From NCBI RefSeq assembly GCF_004519315.1, contig NZ_SOZE01000003.1, forward strand, positions 186,001-250,000: a stretch of DNA of 64,000 nucleotides, read 5' to 3'. This document shows, one piece after another, positions 8,823 through 17,335 of this stretch (positions are counted from its first letter, which is position 1; each line of letters begins with the position of its first letter). This stretch comes from Mucilaginibacter psychrotolerans (GTDB lineage: Bacteria; Bacteroidota; Bacteroidia; Sphingobacteriales; Sphingobacteriaceae). A program made the position numbers and the translations under genes. The notes below the pieces were generated by a model, which saw only the letters and a program-made list of their open reading frames with translations, searched no databases and was not told where the DNA came from.

Positions 8823-11180
8823 CTACTCGCTTCTCAAACTTTTCACGGGGTTTGCCAGCGCGGCTTTTATCGCCTGGAAGCTTACCGTTATAATTGAAAT
8901 GATAACAGTTACTGCCGCAGCGGTTACAAATACCCATATGCTGATAGGCACCCGGTAGGTATATCCCTGCAGCCACGTGTACATACCCCACCAGGCCAAC
9001 GGCGTAGCTATTAAAAATGCGATGCCAACCAGTTTTAAAAAATCTTTAGATAGCATAGAACTAACACCAAATACCGATGCGCCAAGCACTTTGCGAACGC
9101 CAATTTCTTTGATGCGGTTTTGCGCCATATACGTGGCCAGGCCAAATAAGCCCAAGCAGGAGATAAATATGGTTAGTCCTGCAAAAAGTGTAGCCAATGT
9201 ACCTGTGCGTTGCTCGTCTTTAAATTTCAAGGCATACTCGTCATCCACAAAATGGTAGTCGAAAGGGTATTCGGAGTTGAATTTCTTGAACACCGCCTCG
9301 GCAAGTTGCAGGTTTTTTGCGGTAGTGTTTTTTTCATTGAGCTTATAATGGATAACAGCGAACCACGATTTTGGGCCTTGTATAATCATCGGCCTCACAG
9401 GCTCATAGGGCGACTGCAATATAAAATCTTTCACCACGCCCACTACAGTTAGTTTGGTACCGTTGTTGACTACTATTTGGCCGACTGGGTGCTTAAAGCC
9501 CATTATTTTTACCGATGCCTCGTTCAGCAAAACGGCAAGCGAATCTGAGGGGTACTTTTCAGCGTCGATATCCCGACCTTCTATAACCTTCAGACCCATT
9601 GTTTTGGTGAATGAGCCATCGGTGTTATACATATTGAAGTCTATTTTTGCGCCCTCCTGTTTACCCTGCCAGGTGTAATCCCAAGTGTCGCTCCACCCTT
9701 CGGTCATAGGCGCGCTGGTTTTGCTTACCGCAACAGCTGCGCCACTGGTTAACAATTCGTTGCGGATAAGCCTGTAATTTTTTTCAATGTTACCCGTCAT
9801 GAAGGTGTACACCAGGTTGTTCTTTTTGTAGCCGGTATCACGGTTTTGCGCGTACTCTAATTGCTCTTTAATAATTATAGTCGAAATGATAAATACTATA
9901 GCACACATAAACTGCAACACAACCAAAATTTTGCGTGGAGAAAAAACGGCATTGGGCTCTTTAAAAGTCCCTTTTAATACTTTTACCGGGACAAATGAAG
10001 AAAGGTACAACGCTGGATAACTGCCGGATAAAACGCCTGTGAACAGTATAAATGACAATGATATCAGCCAGAATACGGGGCTGTCATAAGGAATAATTAA
10101 ATGCTTATCCGTAAGATTATTGAAGCCCGAAAGGGATAGCTGAACGATGATAAGCGCCAATATGCCCGCGAAAAAAGCAATCATAATACTTTCGCCAAGG
10201 AACTGTGCAATAAGGCTGCCTTTTAATGCCCCAACAACTTTGCGAATGCCCACCTCTTTAGCGCGTTTCTCGCTTCGGGCGGTGCTCAGGTTCATGAAGT
10301 TGATACAGGCTATCAGCAATATAAGTCCTGCTATAATACTAAACAGCCTAATGGTTTCTATACGGCCACCCACTATTTTACCATTCTCAAACTTGGAGTA
10401 CAAATGCCATTTGGTGGCAGGGTGCATAAATACATCAATATCTTTTATTTCAGAATTCTTGCGCGTAATGTCTTTTACCTGAGCATTGATGGCGGCTTCG
10501 GTTATGCCCGGTTTTAAGAGCGCCCAGGTCTGTACCGAATTGTTACCCCAGTTCTTCTCAACTTGTTTGTCTACTTTCTCCATATATGTCCATGGCATCA
10601 GGTATTCAAAATCAAACTGGGTGTTATTGGGCAGGTCTTTCATAATACCGGTTACGGTAAAATAATCAACGCTATCTATCTTAATGGTTTTGCCCATTAC
10701 GTCCTCATCACCAAACAGCTTTTTAGCGGTTTTCTCGGTGAGGATAATATTTTTCATGTCGTTCAGCGCTGTTTTGGGGTTGCCCTTTATAAGCGGAAAA
10801 CTGAACATCGTCAGGAAATCAGGATCGGTATAATTACCGGCCAGCGTAAGGTGCTTTTCGCCAAGCGTGAATAGGAAATTACATTTATTGGTGCGCGCCA
10901 CTTGCTCTATCTGCGGGTAATCCTGCTTAAGCGCACTGCGCATAATTTTCGGTGTAGTGCCCCAACACCATAGTTTACCATCAAAAACCGAGCGGTTGTA
11001 CATTTGGTAAAGGCGGTCTTTATCCTGATGGAACTGGTCGTAGCTTACCTCGTTTTGCACCCAAAACAAAATAAGGGCGGCACTAGCCATCCCAATTGCC
11101 AAACCGGCAATATTAATTGCAGTAAATCCCTTGTTTTTTAACAAGTTACGCCAGGTTATTTTCAGATAATTCTTTAGCAT
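8823..11180 (-). CDS. FtsX/MacB-like ABC transporter permease (785 aa)
   Basis: First permease after the ATPase in transcription order. N-terminus MLKNYLKITWRNLLKNKGF, helix about 20-42, periplasmic domain about 60-265, first FtsX block about 285-405 (RAKEVGIRKVVGA), second periplasmic domain about 430-645, second FtsX block about 665-780 (IKEIGVRKVLGA), ending NPVKSLRSE. Closest by eye to the 1317-3671 copy: both share LFTGVxxGSYPALYLSSFxPVKVLKGTF and the NPVKSLRSE end. This suggests duplication followed by separation by the two more divergent copies. Function by family: permease of a tripartite ABC export machine. Confidence 0.93.
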   Translation of the reverse strand: MLKNYLKITWRNLLKNKGFTAINIAGLAIGMASAALILFWVQNEVSYDQFHQDKDRLYQMYNRSVFDGKLWCWGTTPKIMRSALKQDYPQIEQVARTNKCNFLFTLGEKHLTLAGNYTDPDFLTMFSFPLIKGNPKTALNDMKNIILTEKTAKKLFGDEDVMGKTIKIDSVDYFTVTGIMKDLPNNTQFDFEYLMPWTYMEKVDKQVEKNWGNNSVQTWALLKPGITEAAINAQVKDITRKNSEIKDIDVFMHPATKWHLYSKFENGKIVGGRIETIRLFSIIAGLILLIACINFMNLSTARSEKRAKEVGIRKVVGALKGSLIAQFLGESIMIAFFAGILALIIVQLSLSGFNNLTDKHLIIPYDSPVFWLISLSFILFTGVLSGSYPALYLSSFVPVKVLKGTFKEPNAVFSPRKILVVLQFMCAIVFIISTIIIKEQLEYAQNRDTGYKKNNLVYTFMTGNIEKNYRLIRNELLTSGAAVAVSKTSAPMTEGWSDTWDYTWQGKQEGAKIDFNMYNTDGSFTKTMGLKVIEGRDIDAEKYPSDSLAVLLNEASVKIMGFKHPVGQIVVNNGTKLTVVGVVKDFILQSPYEPVRPMIIQGPKSWFAVIHYKLNEKNTTAKNLQLAEAVFKKFNSEYPFDYHFVDDEYALKFKDEQRTGTLATLFAGLTIFISCLGLFGLATYMAQNRIKEIGVRKVLGASVFGVSSMLSKDFLKLVGIAFLIATPLAWWGMYTWLQGYTYRVPISIWVFVTAAAVTVIISIITVSFQAIKAALANPVKSLRSE

Positions 11181-11427
11181 GATTACACCGATTAATTTAT
11201 GATTTCACCGAAGAGGGCGATTTTCAACGATTTTATTTTACCGATTACACCGATGGAGAGTGATTTCACCGATTAAAACTCTTAACTACTCACCATTCAC
11301 AACTCACCACTCACAAAAAAATTGACAAAACTCAAGCCCTCCCACCACCAAATTGCATTGGCGGTGGGCGTAGCCGGAGGCACACTTAACTATATACTGA
11401 ACAAAAAAGGTTTCCCTCGCGGGAGGT
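11181..11427. repeat. Repeat-filled gap: GATTACACCGATT words, CTCACCACTCAC words and a small hairpin
   Basis: Words of the GATTACACCGATT family run from about 11180 to 11273 and include the start-codon region of the permease. CACCATTCACAACTCACCAC words follow at 11290-11313. An imperfect stem (CCCACCACCAA at 11341-11351 with TTGGCGGTGGG at 11358-11368) and a TCCCTCGCGGGA palindrome precede the ATPase stop codon. No gene is seen. Confidence 0.65.
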
Positions 11428-12105
11428 TTATACCATGATGTTTTCCATCACGGTTTGGCCGTCTAACAGGCGGATAATACGGTGGCTGTAGCGGGCATCG
11501 TGCTCCGAGTGCGTAACCATGATGATGGTTGTGCCCTGCTCGTTTAGATCAGTCAAAAGTTCCATTACATCGTTACCGTTGCTGCTATCCAGGTTACCGG
11601 TAGGCTCATCCGCAAGAATTAATTTAGGTTTATTAACAACTGCACGCGCAATAGCTACACGCTGTTGCTGACCGCCCGATAACTGCTGTGGGTAGTGGTT
11701 GCGGCGGTGCATAATCTGCATCTTATCCAGCACTTCCTCTACGCGTTTTACGCGGTCGGCACTGCTTACGCCGGTATAGATTAACGGAAGTTCCACGTTT
11801 TCGAACACGGTAAGCTCGTCGATCAGGTTGAAACTCTGGAACACGAAACCGATGTTGTGCTTGCGCAAATCTGCACGTTTACGTTCGTTGAAGTGGGCAA
11901 TTTCCACGCCGTTGAATACGTAGCTGCCTGCATCCGGGTCATCAAGCATACCCAGGATATTCAATAAAGTCGACTTGCCGCAACCCGATGGGCCCATGAT
12001 GGCCACAAACTCGCCGGTATTCACTTCCATTGATAATTTGTTCAATGCGATGGTTTCTACCTCTTCCGTGCGGTAAAATTTCTCAAGATTTGTAATTTTT
12101 ATCAT
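11428..12105 (-). CDS. ABC transporter ATP-binding protein, MacB/LolD type
   Basis: A 225-residue nucleotide-binding subunit with Walker A GPSGCGKST (38-46), Q-loop in GFVFQSFNL, signature LSGGQQQRVAIARA, Walker B LILADEPTGNLD and the switch His in MVTHSEHDA. Length and the LSGGQQQR signature are typical of the LolD/MacB ATPase group. It acts at the inner face of the cytoplasmic membrane and powers one or more of the five downstream FtsX permeases; it is the only ATPase in this block, so it may be shared. A 168-bp gap separates it from the adaptor gene upstream. Confidence 0.95.
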   Translation of the reverse strand: MIKITNLEKFYRTEEVETIALNKLSMEVNTGEFVAIMGPSGCGKSTLLNILGMLDDPDAGSYVFNGVEIAHFNERKRADLRKHNIGFVFQSFNLIDELTVFENVELPLIYTGVSSADRVKRVEEVLDKMQIMHRRNHYPQQLSGGQQQRVAIARAVVNKPKLILADEPTGNLDSSNGNDVMELLTDLNEQGTTIIMVTHSEHDARYSHRIIRLLDGQTVMENIMV

Positions 12106-12273
12106 TTGGCCTCCCTTAAACCCTCCCGCCAGCTAAAGCGGAAGGGCTATTTTGATTTTTAATTGTGATGTATATTTTTTTGTTGTTGTCTTATTCATCT
12201 GCTGTCCGTCCGTCCGCAGTCCTCTCCCACTTGTGACACCGCTAAATTAAAGGCGACACCTAGTGAGATGCAC

Positions 12274-13533
12274 TTATGGTTTCTTTAGCACCAGTTCCTG
12301 TATCCCGTCGTAATTCTCGTAGCTTGATGTTATTACCTTATCGCCCGGTTTTAAGCCTTGCAATACCTCGTAATAATCGGGGTTTTGCCTATCTATACGT
12401 ATATCAACCTTGTACGCGCTCTTTCCGTCTTCGGCCACTTTAAATATCCAGTTGCCACCGGTTTGCTGGTAAAAGCCGCCTTTAGGTACCAATATAGCGG
12501 TAGTTTCGTCGCTAAGGGCAAGGCGTATCTGTAGGGTTTGGCCTTTGCGTATGCCTTTTGGCACTTCACCTACAAATTGCATATCTACCTGGAAACGACC
12601 GCTTACAATTTGCGTAAACACTTTCTTTATCACCAGCTTATAAGTTTTTCCGGCGAAAGAGAAATCGCCCATCAGGCCATTATAAATACGGCTCAGGTAA
12701 TGTTCTTCTACATCAACCCTCACTTTAAAGCCGTTCTGCGCATCTATCTGCCCAAGGTGCTCGCCTTTGTTCTTGTTCTGGCCAACTTCGGCATCCATAG
12801 AAGTAAGCTGCCCGTCTATAGGCGCACGCACAGTAAGATCGGCTACTTTCTTGCGCATTAGCTCAAGCGTATTTTTCATGTGGGCGTATTGCTCACGTGC
12901 CTGTACATCTTCCTGGCGGGTTAAAGCAGTGTCCTGCTTTAAAATTTGGGTGGTTAGTTTTTTGCGTCTCACCTGGTAGTTGTAACCATTTTCCGCAGCG
13001 CGGAATTCCTGTAGACCAATGGCTTTCTGATCGTACAGTTTCTTATCCAGCAGATAAACGCGTTCAGCTTCTTTAAAAGCATTATCTACATCGGCCATCT
13101 GGTTAAGCTTGGTAATGGTATTTTGCTGAGCACTATTGTGCGATATCTGCATCTGTGTTTGGGCTGCGTACACTTGTGTTTCCTGGTTGGCCAGGTTCAG
13201 TTCCAGGTCGGTGTTGGCCAGTTTCAGTATCGGGTCGCCTTTTTTCAGGTTGGCACCGTCTTCAACGTATTTCTCTTCTACGCGGCCACCTTCTACTGCA
13301 TCCAGGTAAATGGTGGTATAAGGCATTACTACACCATTAACGGGTATAAAATCCTGGAAAGGGCCTTTCTTAACCTCACTAACGGTGATGCGTTCGGTAT
13401 CAACGTTCAGTTTCCTTTTCCCCGATGCTGCGCCAACTATTAAGTATGCGCCAAATAGTACGGCTCCTGTGATACCTGCAATAGTTGCAATTTTTTTGGT
13501 ACCCCACGCTTTTTTTTGTATTACTCTGTCCAC
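12274..13533 (-). CDS. Periplasmic adaptor (membrane fusion protein, HlyD/MacA-like)
   Basis: 419 residues. A cytoplasmic basic start is followed by one membrane anchor (about 17-35). Then come a biotinyl-lipoyl-like half motif (VEEKYVEDGANLKKGDPIL, about 90-108), a long alpha-helical hairpin (about 115-240), the second lipoyl half (VRAPIDGQLTSMDAEVGQ), a beta-barrel domain and a C-terminal membrane-proximal domain (GLKPGDKVITSSYENYDG). These are the parts of adaptors that bridge an inner-membrane ABC permease to an outer-membrane channel. No TolC-like gene is present in the window. First gene of the exporter operon; a candidate sigma-54 promoter sits about 30 bp upstream of its ATG. It diverges from the two-component genes at 13.8-16.6 kb. 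Confidence 0.93.
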   Translation of the reverse strand: MDRVIQKKAWGTKKIATIAGITGAVLFGAYLIVGAASGKRKLNVDTERITVSEVKKGPFQDFIPVNGVVMPYTTIYLDAVEGGRVEEKYVEDGANLKKGDPILKLANTDLELNLANQETQVYAAQTQMQISHNSAQQNTITKLNQMADVDNAFKEAERVYLLDKKLYDQKAIGLQEFRAAENGYNYQVRRKKLTTQILKQDTALTRQEDVQAREQYAHMKNTLELMRKKVADLTVRAPIDGQLTSMDAEVGQNKNKGEHLGQIDAQNGFKVRVDVEEHYLSRIYNGLMGDFSFAGKTYKLVIKKVFTQIVSGRFQVDMQFVGEVPKGIRKGQTLQIRLALSDETTAILVPKGGFYQQTGGNWIFKVAEDGKSAYKVDIRIDRQNPDYYEVLQGLKPGDKVITSSYENYDGIQELVLKKP

Positions 13534-13562
13534 TGTATAATTCTTAATATTTTGTTGATAGA

Positions 13563-13579
13563 TACAAAAACATGTGCCA
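13563..13579 (-). promoter_or_regulatory. Candidate sigma-54 (-24/-12) promoter of the exporter operon
   Basis: On the minus strand TGGCAC occupies 13579-13574, a perfect -24 element. It is followed after 6 nt by TTGTA (13567-13563), one base further than the usual 5-nt spacing and with T for C in the -12 element. Start of transcription would fall near 13553, about 20 nt before the adaptor ATG at 13533. The divergent neighbour is a sigma-54 activator, which makes the match more credible. Inference, not proof. Confidence 0.45.
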
Positions 13580-13711
13580 CAAATTAATATACTGTATTTC
13601 AGTTAATTAACGCCATTTAGCTAAATTACACCGTACGCTATTGTTACAGCAAGTGTTCGGTATTGATACAATGCTTTTTTTGAGTGTACAGTTGCCTGTT
13701 TATAGTTCATG

Positions 13712-13724
13712 GTTGATTATCAAC
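13712..13724. promoter_or_regulatory. Palindrome, candidate enhancer site for the sigma-54 activator
   Basis: GTTGAT-T-ATCAAC is a perfect 13-bp palindrome, flanked by ATG/CAT on the outside with a 2-bp offset. It lies about 133 bp upstream of the putative -24 box, a normal distance for an upstream activator sequence bound by a Fis-type HTH. Only one perfect copy was seen in this gap. Confidence 0.35.
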
Positions 13725-13846
13725 ACCATAGCTATTATACTATAAATGGTATGATATTTAACGTGCAAATACTAAATTGCATGGTGCATTTTATGCGTAC
13801 ACTTACGTACAAATAAACTAACGAACCATCCAACTACCGAACTGAC

Positions 13847-15205
13847 ATGATATTAAAAAAAGCGACCGTTTTAATTGTTGACGACGACCCAGATGTACTA
13901 ACCGCTGTTAAGTTATTGCTTAAGACCGAAACCCAGGAAATAATTACCGAAAAAAACCCCGAGAACCTTAATTGGCTGCTGCAACGCAACCAGGTTGATT
14001 TGGTACTGCTGGATATGAACTTCAACAGCGCCATAAATACGGGAAACGAAGGCATCTACTGGTTGCGCAAGATAAAGGAATGGAAGCCCAACGTATGCGT
14101 TATCATGATCACTGCTTACGGGGATATTGATTTGGCGGTGCGTTCGCTTAAAGAAGGTGCGAACGATTTTGTGGTGAAGCCATGGCATAACGAGAAACTG
14201 ATAGAGACCATAAAGGACCTGCTGGATAAGAAAGAAGGTACCAGCAAAGCCGGTAAGCCATCGGGCAAAAGTAGCGCGGGTACGTCGATACTTGGTGAAT
14301 CAGAAGTAATGGAGGATATCTTCCATAAAGTAAACAAGATCGCCCCTACCGATGCCAATATTTTGATACTGGGCGAGAACGGCACAGGTAAAGACTTAAT
14401 GGCCAAAGCCATTCACGAGCGTTCGCTGCGTGCTGATAAGCCCTTCGTGAAGGTAGACGTAGGCGCTTTGACGGATAGCCTTTTCGAGAGCGAGCTATTC
14501 GGCCATAAAAAAGGCGCTTATACCGATGCCCGGGAAGACCGTATGGGCCGTTTTGAAGAAGCCGAGGGCGGTACCCTTTTCCTGGATGAGATTGGCAACA
14601 TCAGTTTGCAGCAACAGGCCAAGCTGCTCACCATACTGCAAAACAGGCAGGTAACGCGTTTAGGCACCAACAAGGCTATCGATATCAATATCCGTCTGAT
14701 CTGCGCTACCAACGTACCTCTTTCCGAATTGGCTAACGAGAACAAGTTCCGCAAGGATTTGATTTACCGTATCAACACCGTTGAGATAAACATGCCGCCC
14801 CTGCGCCGCCGTGCAGAGGATATTGTGATACTGGCACGCCATTTTGCCAAACTGTACGCCACCAAATACCTGAAACCGAGCGTAGATTTCGACAATACGG
14901 CATTAAATAAGCTAAGATCGTACAATTTCCCCGGCAATGTGCGCGAGCTGCAATACACCATAGAGCGTGCGGTAATTATGGCCGACGATCACATTTTGCG
15001 TGCCGACGACCTCATATTCTCGATACTGGAAACCCCCGGCGAAACCCTCACGGAAGATGATAGCAACATCCCGCTGAGTGCCATGGAAAAAAATGCCATC
15101 CTCCGCGTGATAGAAAAACACAACGGCAACATCACCCGCGCCGCAAAAGAACTGGGTTTAACACGCACCGCCCTTTACCGCAGACTGAGCAAGTATGACA
15201 TTTAA
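13847..15205 (+). CDS. Sigma-54-dependent response regulator (NtrC family)
   Basis: 452 residues. Receiver domain at 1-128 with acidic pair DDD (12-14), phospho-acceptor Asp56 and Lys111. AAA+ domain at about 148-385 with Walker A GENGTGKD (176-183), Walker B TLFLDE and sensor/arginine-finger region. C-terminal Fis-type HTH ends NITRAAKELGLTRTALYRRL. The sigma-54 contacting loop reads GAYTDA (223-228) instead of GAFTGA; the second Gly is Asp. The kinase gene starts inside its last codons (11-bp overlap), so the two are translationally coupled. Divergent from the exporter operon, which is the probable target. Cytoplasmic DNA-binding ATPase. Confidence 0.95.
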   Translation: MILKKATVLIVDDDPDVLTAVKLLLKTETQEIITEKNPENLNWLLQRNQVDLVLLDMNFNSAINTGNEGIYWLRKIKEWKPNVCVIMITAYGDIDLAVRSLKEGANDFVVKPWHNEKLIETIKDLLDKKEGTSKAGKPSGKSSAGTSILGESEVMEDIFHKVNKIAPTDANILILGENGTGKDLMAKAIHERSLRADKPFVKVDVGALTDSLFESELFGHKKGAYTDAREDRMGRFEEAEGGTLFLDEIGNISLQQQAKLLTILQNRQVTRLGTNKAIDINIRLICATNVPLSELANENKFRKDLIYRINTVEINMPPLRRRAEDIVILARHFAKLYATKYLKPSVDFDNTALNKLRSYNFPGNVRELQYTIERAVIMADDHILRADDLIFSILETPGETLTEDDSNIPLSAMEKNAILRVIEKHNGNITRAAKELGLTRTALYRRLSKYDI

Positions 15206-16574
15206 CCGTTACGAATGGCGGCTTGTGCTGCGGGTGATTTTTCTCTTCATTGCTATTACGGCTACCGCTATGGTGGTTGTAGCGGGCAGGGCTAACTATA
15301 TCTATGGCGTGCTTACCATCCCCATGGTGGTGTTCTCGGTGCTCGATCTGATACGTTTCCAGCGCAAAGCGCAGGATGAGGTGAACCAATTCGTAGAATC
15401 TATCCACTACCGTGATTTTAGCCGTCATTTCGATGTTCGCCGTGCGCCAAACGAGCTAAAGCCGCTGCGCAAGGGCTTCAACGAAATCAACACCACCTTT
15501 AAGCTCATCAGCCGCGAACGCGAAACGCAATACCATTACCTGCAAAAGATACTGGAGCTAGTAGATACCGGCCTGATGAGCTACGAGCAGGAAACGGGCG
15601 AAACGGGCTGGATAAACGAGGCATTCAAAAACCTCATTGGCGTGCCGTATTTAAAAACCATCCACTCGCTGGAGAAACGCGAACCCGAATTGTACAACAA
15701 CATCATCGGCCTTAAGCCCGGCGATGCGCAGGTGTTCAGCGTTACGCGCAACCAGCAGCAAGTAAAAATGCTGGTATCGGCCAGTATCATGCGCAGCGAC
15801 AATAAAATGTATAAACTGGTGGCTTTCCAAAACGTGAGCGAGGCCTTGGACGAAACGGAATCGAAGGCATGGAGCAAATTGCTGAATGTAATGACGCACG
15901 AAATTATGAACTCGGTTGCGCCGATCTCCTCCCTTGCCGATACGCTGAAGAACCGTCTGAAGAGCCCCGAGATTACCGGTGGTATAGATGCATCGGATTT
16001 GGAAGATATTGAATTGGGCATAGATACCATCAAACGCCGCAGCGAAGGCCTGCTTAAGTTTACCGAAAGCTACCGTAGCCTGAACAAGATAACCCGGCTC
16101 GATTTGAATAAGATACTGGTGCGCAACATGTTCGAGAACCTCAACAGCCTGATGCGCCCTACTTTAGAGAAGAAACACATCGAACTGGATATCATCCTGC
16201 GCGACCCAGCACTGGCCATAGAGGCCGACATCAACCTGCTCGACCAGGTGATGATAAACCTGCTGGTAAACGCCATTGAAGCTGTAAAAGACCGCCCCGA
16301 ACCGCGCATTACCCTTGCCGCCGAAGTACAAGGCAGCAACAAAATTATTGTAAAAGTGATGGACAACGGTGTAGGTATGCCGCCCGAATTGCTGGATAAA
16401 ATTTTCATCCCCTTCTTCAGTACCCGCAAAACAGGCAGCGGCATAGGCCTTAGCCTTTGCAAGCAGATAATGCTACTGCACAAAGGGAACATACAAGTGC
16501 AATCTACAGAGGGAAAAGGTTCGTCGTTTTTATTGACGCTAAGCCCGCCGGTAACGGCCCCCTCCGCCCCCTGA
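15195..16574 (+). CDS. Sensor histidine kinase, partner of the sigma-54 regulator
   Basis: 459 residues. Two closely spaced N-terminal helices (about 10-30 and 35-55) leave almost no periplasmic loop, so it probably senses within the membrane or cytoplasm, or through the neighbouring ABC machine. A PAS-like middle (about 110-215) leads to the H-box NVMTHEIMNS with phospho-accepting His235, N-box NLLVNAIEAV, and G-boxes DNGVGMPP and GSGIGLSL. The last residues (VTAPSAP) and the stop codon are supplied by a CCCCCTGAAGGGGG repeat, so the natural C-terminus has been replaced by repeat sequence. Overlaps the regulator gene by 11 bp. Confidence 0.94.
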   Translation: MTFNRYEWRLVLRVIFLFIAITATAMVVVAGRANYIYGVLTIPMVVFSVLDLIRFQRKAQDEVNQFVESIHYRDFSRHFDVRRAPNELKPLRKGFNEINTTFKLISRERETQYHYLQKILELVDTGLMSYEQETGETGWINEAFKNLIGVPYLKTIHSLEKREPELYNNIIGLKPGDAQVFSVTRNQQQVKMLVSASIMRSDNKMYKLVAFQNVSEALDETESKAWSKLLNVMTHEIMNSVAPISSLADTLKNRLKSPEITGGIDASDLEDIELGIDTIKRRSEGLLKFTESYRSLNKITRLDLNKILVRNMFENLNSLMRPTLEKKHIELDIILRDPALAIEADINLLDQVMINLLVNAIEAVKDRPEPRITLAAEVQGSNKIIVKVMDNGVGMPPELLDKIFIPFFSTRKTGSGIGLSLCKQIMLLHKGNIQVQSTEGKGSSFLLTLSPPVTAPSAP

Positions 16575-16678
16575 AGGGGGAACTTTTTGATTAGCCAGCC
16601 CCCTCCGTCCCCTGAAGGGGGAACTTTTGATTAGCCAGACGCCTCCGCCCCCTGAAGGGGGAACATTTGATTAGCGAG
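16558..16678. repeat. Three tandem 40-bp units with CCCCCTGAAGGGGG core
   Basis: Units at about 16558-16598, 16599-16638 and 16639-16678 each read CTCCGCCCCCTGAAGGGGG followed by AACTTTTGATTAGCCAG, with one T insertion in the first and two or three substitutions in the third. The core is a palindrome. A fourth core copy in inverted orientation lies at 16725-16746 inside the next gene. Looks like a REP/BIME-type element; related half-elements occur after htpG (about 21220-21245) and near 12112. Confidence 0.8.
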
Positions 16679-16687
16679 TATAATAGC

Positions 16688-17278
16688 ATGAATTCTATCG
16701 AAAATAAAACCAGCCCAACTCCTACTCCCCCTTCAGGGGGGCGGGGGGCAAACATCTTCGCCATATCGGGTAGCCTGCGGTCAGGCTCCTCTAATCATGC
16801 TATACTCAATCACATTGGCGACCTGTTGCCTGCCGATGTCAACTACTTCATTTACGACAGCCTCGCCTCCATCCCTCCTTTCGACCCGGGTTTAGATAAC
16901 GAACACCCTCCTGAAGCAGTCGCCGAATTAAGGAACCACCTCGCTATGGCCGATGCCATCATCATCTGCACGCCCGAGTATGCTTTTGGTGTACCCGGTC
17001 AGCTCAAAAACGCGCTGGACTGGCTGGTGGGCAGCAGTAGTTTTGTTGATAAACCCGTTTCCCTTATTACCGCTTCACTCGGCGGCGAGGCTTGTCACGC
17101 GGCAATGCAGCTGATATTGGGGGCATTGTCCGCAAAACTCACCCCGGAGGCTACGTTGCTGGTGCAATTTATCAGGTCGAAAATTAATGGGGATGGGGTG
17201 ATTACGGATAGCGGCACGAAGGAGCAAATCAGAAAGGTTGTAGAGGAGTTGGCGAAAATATATGAAAAGCTATCGTAG
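16688..17278 (+). CDS. NADPH-dependent FMN reductase family protein
   Basis: Flavodoxin-like oxidoreductase of the SsuE/ChrR/azoreductase superfamily: GSLRSGSSN phosphate-binding loop near residue 30, and the flavin-contacting TPEYAFGVPGQLKNALDWL stretch near residue 103. The ATG at 16688 was preferred to an upstream TTG at 16667 that lies in repeat DNA. Residues 9-19 (SPTPTPPSGGR) are encoded by an inverted copy of the CCCCTGAAGGGG repeat, so the first about 20 residues are probably an insertion-derived extension; homologues normally begin close to the NIFAISGSLR strand. Likely a cytoplasmic quinone, flavin or azo-compound reductase; exact substrate unknown. Confidence 0.88.
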   Translation: MNSIENKTSPTPTPPSGGRGANIFAISGSLRSGSSNHAILNHIGDLLPADVNYFIYDSLASIPPFDPGLDNEHPPEAVAELRNHLAMADAIIICTPEYAFGVPGQLKNALDWLVGSSSFVDKPVSLITASLGGEACHAAMQLILGALSAKLTPEATLLVQFIRSKINGDGVITDSGTKEQIRKVVEELAKIYEKLS

Positions 17279-17335
17279 TAAAATAAGCCTTGATTTTGCT
17301 GTTTTAGATATAAAAATTATTCCCAAATTTGTTCT

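Noticed and set aside
1163..11427. The periodic GATTACACCGATT words as a CRISPR or as tRNA fragments.
   Set aside because: Units of about 12 bp are degenerate and lack spacers; no tRNA cloverleaf can be drawn.
16551..16750. The repeat cluster as a CRISPR array.
   Set aside because: Units are directly adjacent without unique spacers and have a different structure (palindromic core); no cas genes nearby.
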